Notes under the pieces: model-generated
What the model was told of the DNA's origin: nothing
The model's database searches: none
What the model saw: only the letters and a program-made list of their open reading frames with translations
NCBI RefSeq assembly: GCF_964204645.1
Contig: NC_134028.1
Span: forward strand, 5,308,501 to 5,372,500
DNA from: Tubulanus polymorphus
Lineage: Eukaryota; Nemertea; Palaeonemertea; Tubulaniformes; Tubulanidae
DNA length: 64,000 nucleotides
Direction of reading: 5' to 3'
Shown: positions 56,045 to 64,000 of the stretch, piece after piece
How the letters are laid out: every line of letters begins with the position of its first letter
Numbering within the stretch: position 1 is the first letter of the stretch
Translations under genes and position numbers: made by a program

Positions 56045-57179
56045 CCGATAACTCCGATGCGAGCTATTGTAATTAACGGTGTTGTGTGAAGTTTGGTATA
56101 ATTATGTTGTGTGCGTCAGGTTGACCAGACAGCTTCTTGCAAAACCGTATCAAAAGTTTTGTGTTGGTCGAACTGTCGTGGGTGGCAACTGAGCATTTCA
56201 TCCTTCATTCTCGTAGCGAAGTGAGTTAGGGCGAGAAGTTGTCGAAATTTGGTCCGGGCTTTTCTTATTTTCTCATAAGGTAAGAAAACTTTCACTAAAC
56301 TTTTGGATATATATGTTGATTTTCGACGAATCAGTAAAAAGTTTTTTGAATAGTTGCCTAGGCTCGAGGATGTATCGATTTAAAAAAGAGCCTTACGTTT
56401 ACAGATAGCTTGGCATTTAATCGGGTTTTGATGGGATTTATTTATTTGGTTGCGCAACTTTTCCCAGCCGTCGGTAAATACACATATACACGAAGTCTCG
56501 ATGTGGGATACTGCTTCGCTCAAATATTTTTGTTACACCCTTGTTGCGCACTTAGATCATTTGCTAAAATAACAGTTTATACTATGCGGGGAAAACGTTT
56601 AAAAACACGCCTTTTGAGTGGAAGCCATCAGACGCATCGTTTAAAAAATCTTCAATTGCTCAGGCTATGACGAATCTTCGCCGAGCCTGTTCCGTGGACC
56701 TGTCATTCCGAGGTCCCGGTCTATAGCTAGGTTATGTTAGGGTTTCATCGCTTGTAGAACTGCTTGGTATTGATTTTTTTAATGTTTTAAAACGCAGGCT
56801 CCGTTGGAAAAAGAAAAGAAAACAAACCTACTGAGCTCGAGTCGAGGTTAAACAAATTGTTTACCAGTTTAAACCCATTCAGTGTGAGAAGATTGTCTGT
56901 TTTATTTGCGTAACTGTTTACAACCCTCAGTTACAGTAATAGAATGAGAATACTGCGAGAGTAGTATATCAACATGTTCTTTTACGAAACGATACCACCC
57001 AGTCTGCGTCTTTTTTTTTATTGTACTCGGGATTCGAACCCATTAAGTAGAAAACCGTTGGGTTCGAATCCAGCCCCGTCCTGGACCACGTCGGTAGATA
57101 TAAACTGGTTAAGCTAAGACTCGACTCCATTTCATAGCAATTCCTCAGCTTTGCGACTGAGGGCGCTTTTCTAATTATT

Positions 57180-57347
57180 TCTTGTATAAGTTCTTGTTTT
57201 TTGTTTATGCTACTATGTATTATGTATTCTCTATTTAATGTCATTCTTTAATGTTTTGTCCTGTAAATTTATTGCATGTCTTATCCTATGTATAAATGTT
57301 ATATACGGCGCAATAAATATAAGTTCAAGTTCAAGTTCAAGTTCAAG
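57180..57347 (+). repeat. Possible non-LTR retrotransposon 3' end
   Basis: An AT-rich tail with GCAATAAATATAAG followed by four TTCAAG units (57324-57347). Such hexamer tails are typical of LINE or SINE 3' ends. No reverse transcriptase ORF is upstream. A fragment with GCTACTATGTATTA also occurs near 52777. Confidence 0.4.
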
Positions 57348-60300
57348 GTAGATATATAGACTGGTTGCCGGTCTCACATTGCGAATCACCCTCGCCTGCC
57401 ATGGGTCTGGTGTCGCTTCCCGTACTCGCGGAACGCTCAGAATGCACCTAAGCATCCAATTCTTCGAAATTTCTGGGCGCCCATACCCTAGCTTTTTGTG
57501 TTGCGGGCTACAAACGCATGTAGTGACTCAATATTTCATACCATATTAGAATATTGGGTCACCAAGCGCGTTCGTGGTTCCACCTTTTCCTAAAGGCTAT
57601 AGATCCGCCCCTGGGTTGTCTATATATTGAATACCTTGTTTCCTGATGTTCTTTCTATTATGTATATTTCTAGGTTACGAATAACAGACCGGTAATATCA
57701 CACAGAATTCGAAGGTACGTATGAATGAATGGAAAAGGGTATTGCGCAATGACACGTGCGCGTGTGAAAGAATATTGATGTGTCGAATGTGCGTAAAGCG
57801 GGGAATGGAAGATGTCATAAATAGAAGTGAAATAACCTCATAAAACACGGAAGATGTCGATTTTCAATGGTTGATATCTCAGGTTGACTTCGCGCTGGTT
57901 CTTTAATGCGTTTTGTCATCGACGGACGTCGTTCCAGCACGGCGTGTGCCACTATTCCCGGCGTCATCGATTCCCGCCAACGGCTCACTATACGTCATCT
58001 TTTGTTCTTTTTTGAAGTCTTGTCGAGGTTTGTCCAGTGGATTTTATGACAAGACGCACGATATGTATGGCGTTTTCTAAATAATAGCATTATCGGATTT
58101 CCCAGCGAGTCGAAACGCTTTCATCTTCTCTGAACCACCACGAGGAAAGGTCTTTCTTGCTGCTCCAACTGGAATTATAAAATAGCGGGCTCCATTTGAC
58201 GCAGCGGAATTAAAGGATTCTGGCTGCATTAACCGTTGAATTGGTCGATTTTACGACGACAGCTGAGGTAGAACCCGTCGTATTCATTATAGCCTGGTTC
58301 AGCTTTCGACGGTCTTTGATACCGTGAGATTTGGTGCCCGAAATGACAGGTGACAGGGCAGCCGGTCGCGCATTGATCTGTACTGTTTAGTCACCACGCT
58401 AGAAGACATACCCCCTGAGAGCCGCCACTAATGGCGTACCCGACCTGGTCCACACTAGAGTCACTTTTAGTAAATATTTGGCCGTGTTTATCTTCGACGC
58501 ATTTCCCAGCTGAAAATTGAAAGGAACTGCGTAAATCTACGCTCACTTCGGAGCGACGAACAAAGGGAGGACTTCGAACGAGCGCTTCCAGGACTTATCG
58601 AGGCTCGGGACGGAGGCTGAGATTCTGGAAGAATCGGTCGCGCGACTTGGACTCATTAGTTATCGAACTGTGGCTGATCGATGTAACGGTTTGAGCATGC
58701 AACAGTTACTCACACGACAGTAGAGCTGTGTGGTGTGTGTGATGTGTGCGCGGGGAGGATTTTCTCTGTCTAGAAATCATCACACTGCGTGTCTCCACGA
58801 GTCGTCTGTCTATACTCACTCGCATCTCACGACGACAATAGTCAAGAGTGCTTGACAGGATTTCTACAACTTCTCGACATTTCCGGATTCTATTTTGTTT
58901 GTTTGCGCGTATCAGGTAACATTCTTTCATTCATATCGCCTATCAATTTTATACCTTGATTTTGCATTGCACGACCTTGCGCAAGTAGCTTTTCTATTTT
59001 AATTTCTCGAAAGTTATCACGTTTAATTTCTCATAACTGAGTCAGATGTCTTATAACTGATGTGTTCGCTTAAACTTTGTGCTAAGGCGCAAAAGACATC
59101 TTGCAATTTGAAAATCGTGGCTGGCATCATCGCGGTGTTTGTCCCAGGTGCGCACCGATAACTACTTTCACTGTTCGCGACGCTGTCGTCGAGTCCCCGA
59201 CGGCAAAATAAACAATCTAATGAAATTACGGTAAAATGAACACTGGATTAATCATAATAGATGCGTTAACTGCAGGTCGCTTACGGGTATAGTATGCGCT
59301 TTGTTATACCTGCTAGAAAGGGCACGACCTTCCCTTCAAACATGCACCGATGTTATCATAAGTAAAACTGATATCCGAGATATTGTTATTTTTTTCCGAT
59401 ATTATTAGCAAGTGGTGATATATGCAGAGCTTTGCAAATTTTATACAGTTTTTTTGACGCCGTAAAAAACCGTTACAATAATATTTATATACAATGATAG
59501 CCAGTATGCGTCATTTGAGGGGTTCTGCGGGAGTCGATGTGTACTACGTCATCAATAGGGTTTCGAAATATCAATTACGATTATGAATTTTGAGGTTTAT
59601 TGTAATTAAGTATATTCCGTTACTCTTATTTTATGTTTGATAAATTTTGATAATCATTTTTGAGAGGATGTGCACCATCTCATCAATATATCTTAATTGA
59701 CTGGTTGCCGGTCAATTATATTATCGATATATTCTCATCCAAAATAACTTAATTGATACATAAAACTATATGATTTATATCATATCATTAATTCTCGACG
59801 AGATTAAGCAATGTACGTATGTGCTATTTTTAAAGGTGTCGATAAACTTTCAAGTAGGTTTTCTTGTTGAAATTTGGCTATCGACGAAACTAATGTCGAA
59901 GTTTTTGTCTCGGTGTCCGAAACGAAGGAACTCCTCACATCTGCGGCAGTTGGTCGCGAGCTCGATAGCGTGTCGTGGAACCTATAATTTAGCTTTAAAT
60001 AGCCGCAGATATCTTTGGGAAAAATCAAATAATTGACCACCGCTTCAAATTACATCATTGTTTCCACCGATTCGACTTGCGTCGAATGCCGAAGATAGTA
60101 ATTATAAGTAATTTTAGAACGCATCGAATGTCAGTCGGGTTTCCTCTCGTGCTAAAACTAACTTTTGATTACCGTTGCGACAGTTATTGAAATCTGCGGG
60201 ATAATTACGCTATTGTATTAATAGTAACGCTAACATCATTGTCCGGTTATAACATGATGATAATTTGGATTGTTGTGATTTCTAGAATGACCTCAGCGCG

Positions 60301-62127
60301 TGTTCTGTGGTGCATTATAACACCGTCCGATGCGAAAATCATTGTCCGTAGAATCGATGTCTGTCTTTATTGTTTCCTTTCTGAAATAGAGAAGTTTCTC
60401 TCTTTCTCTCTCTTTCTCTCGCTCTTGTTTAGCGGCGTACTCGACGAGTAGAGAAGCTTATTACCTCAGTGGGGTCGCTCGCGTGAACCGGAGAGGTATC
60501 GTCCGCTGTCCCTCAAATCCGCACTCAAACGGCACACGTCTATTCTGCCGCTTCAATCTACTGAATCCGTATCCATATAATTATCAATAACTGGTAAATA
60601 TGGTTCACCCCTTGTCGACTACGCCCCCTGGTGTTCGGCATGTAGATGGAAACAGTCACGACTCGATGCATTGCTGGTTAAGATACATAGTTTAAGGATC
60701 CACACCGTCGGCCACGCGTTCTCTTATTCGTGTAAACTGTCCATATTTGAAAACCATTCATTTCTTGCGCAATTATATATTTACACGAAACACACAATAG
60801 ACACACCTGACGACGGTGTCTGTAAAGAGATTCCGAAACTTCGTGTCTTTTGATTTTAGTTTTCGATAAATAAATTTCGTCTTAAATCTCTTATCTATCA
60901 TCTACCGTCTGAGTGCGGCTACTCCACTATCATTGATGCGTCCTCAGTCCGTGTTTTGAAGAGATGTGTATAATCGCCAAAATATCCAGTACCAGAGGCA
61001 CAAAATCTTACAAGAAAACTATGTTGAAAGTTTATTGGCGCCTTGAAGAGAAATAACACACATATTTATTTATATTTATTGCCTTATATTGACAATGGAT
61101 AATATCAAGGATCAATAAAGTTATTTTGAATTTGAATCAATCAATGACCGGCGACCAGTCTATCCCTATACAGATAGACTGGTTACCTGCGCCATTCGAA
61201 AATAAAGACCGGTAACCAGTCTACAATATTAGTATCCCTAAATGGCGCATATCAATTTATAAAAACATTATTGTAACGGTTTTTAAGGCGCCAAATGCAT
61301 CAAGCGGTATATAGTCGTTTACAAACAATAATTCATACCGATCACATTCATTGTCTTACGTGTCGCTTCGAGGACGTAGCGATGAGTCGACATCAGCCCC
61401 GCACAGTCGCTGCTCGTACGTAGCTGTCGTTTTCCCGTCGAAGAGACCGTCGGCGATGTGTATAAACGATACGATGGTTATAGATTGTTACGAGGTTTAC
61501 ACCTGTCATCCGACCAGGAATCCATCAACGACGACGAATACGCGCCGCACTAAAAACCTGCGCCTCGTGACGTCCATTGTTCCGGCGACGAATGACCGGT
61601 GGCTATTTGTCTTGACAAACCAAAAGCGATCGCGCAGTTTTCCTCCCATTCGCTAATGAGACATGAGTTAAATTATATCACTTATCAATTATTTAAAAGC
61701 GTGTTCGTATTCTCTTATGTTACGGTCTCGGTCACCTGTCCATTGTTATCGCGTCGCATCGTTTAATAGTGATCATCATCCGCTTGGATGATCGACCGCG
61801 CAATGAAGAGAGATCCAGCGCAGCTGATCGTGTCTTCTAATTATCTACACCGTGTTCCCGATCATGTCGAGAAAGTTTTGACCATTGACAGATCAAACCG
61901 CCACAGTTTTAGGAGACCAGATTTTCACAGCAATTACGCAAAAGATGTTATAGATGGTGAAAAAGAATGAAATGGAAATGTTATGAGTATAGTGAATCAA
62001 GAGTAGTTTATTGGCAATCAGAGTTGTGATCTAGCATGAAATACGGATTGCTTTCCATCTTATTTATTTGATCGATGCTTATTTGGTGGGTGAATAGGAT
62101 ACACAATATCCGTCCAAGAGGAATCAA

Positions 62128-62280
62128 GAATTCCCACAATCAGTTCAGAAAAAGACATAACGCCGTTGAAGTAAATGAATATCTATTTGTATCTATTAAT
62201 AATTAATATTAAATAATATTTATGAATATATATTTGTATATAGCTTTTCGGCGCTATATACTAATAGTCAACATCAGGCA
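62128..62280 (-). repeat. Diverged hammerhead-like element fragment
   Basis: The minus strand reads CTGATGTTGACTATTAG, TATATAGC, then CCGAAAAGC (62277-62244). TTCCCACAATC at 62132 resembles the element ends seen at 39832. Confidence 0.4.
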
Positions 62281-64000
62281 TTTATTTAGTGTGTCCTAAC
62301 CCGCCACTGCCGAGAACGGAACCAGAAGGTTTGATTTTGAAATCGGAAATTGAAAGTACGGCGGAGTTTTACCCAATTCTACTTGAAAGTTCAAGGTCGT
62401 CTATATTCGTCCATCATCATCAACATCATCGTAGTTTTCGTGGTTTGAAATAAGAGGGGAGAGTTTTAATTGTTTAAATTACACACGACACGTGGATAAT
62501 TAGAGTGAGTTTATTATGGCGGTCCATCTGTCGTGGCAGAATCAAACAACCCGCGGGCTTTTACCACCAGCCTCAACTCTATACGTTGATGTCTAGCCCC
62601 GGGCTTTGCCATAATGCACGCAGATCGGAGCGCGCCGCGATCTAACCAAAATTATTTGAAATACAATATCACGGTTATTAAAATTCGCCCGAGATAACCT
62701 CTGAATTTGTATAATGTTCCTATTATATACGTAACTCGTACCAATCATGCAATTCCCGAGAAATGATATGATGTATACTTGTGGCTGTTCGAGAGCTGAA
62801 AAAAAACAGTTTGTCCCAGAACCTATAAAACACCTATATATGGCCAAATGAACTGAGATATGATCATCCACTTACGAATGAATATGTTGAATAAGGGGAA
62901 TGCTAAAGCAACTAATATCAGCGGTGTAGATGCAATGCGCGCACTCAATTGGCATCATAAAACGATATGGCAGATGGATTGAAACCGACGGTCCCAGAGC
63001 AACCATATTTATCAATGAAACGCGATATAAAACGAACGTTGAAAAGAAAACTCATGCTTTCATTTTCAGCGTTTCACACGTTTAGAAATTATGTCGTATG
63101 ATAATAATTGACCCTACTAGTAGATAGACAGACGTTGATTTACGGAGCAAGGGCCATATGCGTGCGTATTATAAAGAGCTACGTTGCAAGGTGGCACCGC
63201 CTGTTGTCGATAGCGTGAAATGTTTGCCCCAGAGAATGCGCGAACTAAAGCATCGCTTATACCCTTGACTGTCCCGATGGTCAGCGAGGGAATTGTCAAA
63301 TAGCTGATGTCAACTTCGAATTGTCAATAAACCCGCATAACTTTCTCCTCTTAAAAAATCTATAGCGTACATGTGTAAACGTCTTGTTTTCTAAGACTGT
63401 AAAAAACGACCACTTCAAATATACTGGAGGAGCTCAGGTAACGGCATAATGGCGACAATATGGACCTATTCTTATTTGTCGAAACACTTCATTGCGTAAC
63501 GTCGGTTTATGCTGATTTTGTTCAAGGCGACAGTCAGGCGCGGGTACCCCTCTTGACCTGGTTGGTTGATGGGTTTTTAATGAGGCCCAGACTCTTCACT
63601 TGACCTTGTTCTGACGGTCGCTTTCTGATCTTGGAGACACATATCTCTTTGCTCCGATAAACTACCTACCGATAGGCAAACACGATAATTCAAAAGAACC
63701 CCGAAAAGCTTTCCACATGCGGCAGAATGACTACTAAATCCGTAAAGATCGTACATGTACACCATCATTGACCTTCTCGTTCACAATATTAATTAGTTTA
63801 GGGGATTTGATGCGGCCAATTTCGTTCACCGTTCATCGATGACAAATCTGATTGATTACCTATTTGATCGATCTAATAAGAGGTATCTAATGTATCTCTT
63901 GCTCAATTTACTGCTTGTCGAATTATGGCCTCTAAATGGCTTTTTGCCAAGCCAACGGTTATTGACAAATCTGCAGTGTGTAAATATTATGATTTAACTG

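Larger units (their letters stand above)
55218..64000. other. Right-end gene-poor region
   Basis: Holds a weak small ORF (55862-56044), an inverted repeat resembling a tRNA T-arm (57029-57071), retroelement-like 3' tails (57313-57347 and about 61040-61137), several copies of the quasi-palindrome GACTGGTTGCCGGTC (57358-61221), CpG-rich blocks (58100-58700, 61340-61660), a CT-rich run (60395-60425) and a hammerhead-like element (62128-62280). From 62.3 kb on I recognise nothing. Confidence 0.5.

Noticed and set aside
61351-61656. 101-codon plus-strand ORF
   Set aside because: CpG-rich stop-poor stretch, no recognisable domain, no splice or promoter support.

Overview
The window looks like nuclear DNA from an animal, probably an invertebrate. 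It has spliced genes with GT-AG introns up to about 10.6 kb, long gene-poor stretches, many short non-autonomous transposons with inverted ends, microsatellites, and CpG-rich blocks mixed with AT-rich DNA. I cannot name the species. I saw no bacterial operon, CRISPR array, rRNA or convincing tRNA gene, and no long transposase or reverse transcriptase ORF.

One gene is complete in its coding part: an STPG2 orthologue (sperm-tail PG-rich repeat-containing protein 2) on the + strand. I assembled 11 coding exons (14803-52155) with an open frame across every junction, giving 573 codons plus stop. An untranslated first exon ending at 14189 is likely. The first seven coding exons lie within 2.4 kb. 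The last four are spread over 24.6 kb behind introns of 10.4, 9.7, 3.5 and 10.6 kb. The protein has thirteen PG-x-Y type repeats, as expected of a ciliary or sperm-flagellar STPG protein. A strong match to the RFX X-box, the usual ciliary-gene control site, lies at 14070-14083 just upstream of the inferred first exon.

A second gene starts on the opposite strand. Two exons (13197-13015 and 12754-12659, minus) encode the first 93 residues of a short-chain dehydrogenase of the SDR42E (3-beta-HSD-like) family. I did not find its remaining exons in the left 12.6 kb. They lie beyond the window, are too diverged for me to see, or are lost. The two genes are head to head across about 0.9 kb.

The rest is repeats. 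There is a piggyBac-like MITE flanked by TTAA (2156-2584), a Harbinger-like MITE flanked by TTA (35031-35386), a roughly 253-bp MITE family with CCGCGATCAC ends (seven copies), several families of short palindromic MITEs, a degenerate CAGGGAA-rich family with one MITE nested inside it, several tandem arrays (25, 63, 66, 126 and 172 bp units), and a (TA)31 tract just before the last STPG2 exon. The most unusual group is a set of elements that share AATCCCACAA-type ends and contain hammerhead-ribozyme-like cores (CTGATGA, a short stem, GAAA). These resemble the ribozyme motifs known from Penelope-like retroelements. From 52.2 to 64 kb I found no supported gene, only one weak small ORF with a signal-peptide-like start.
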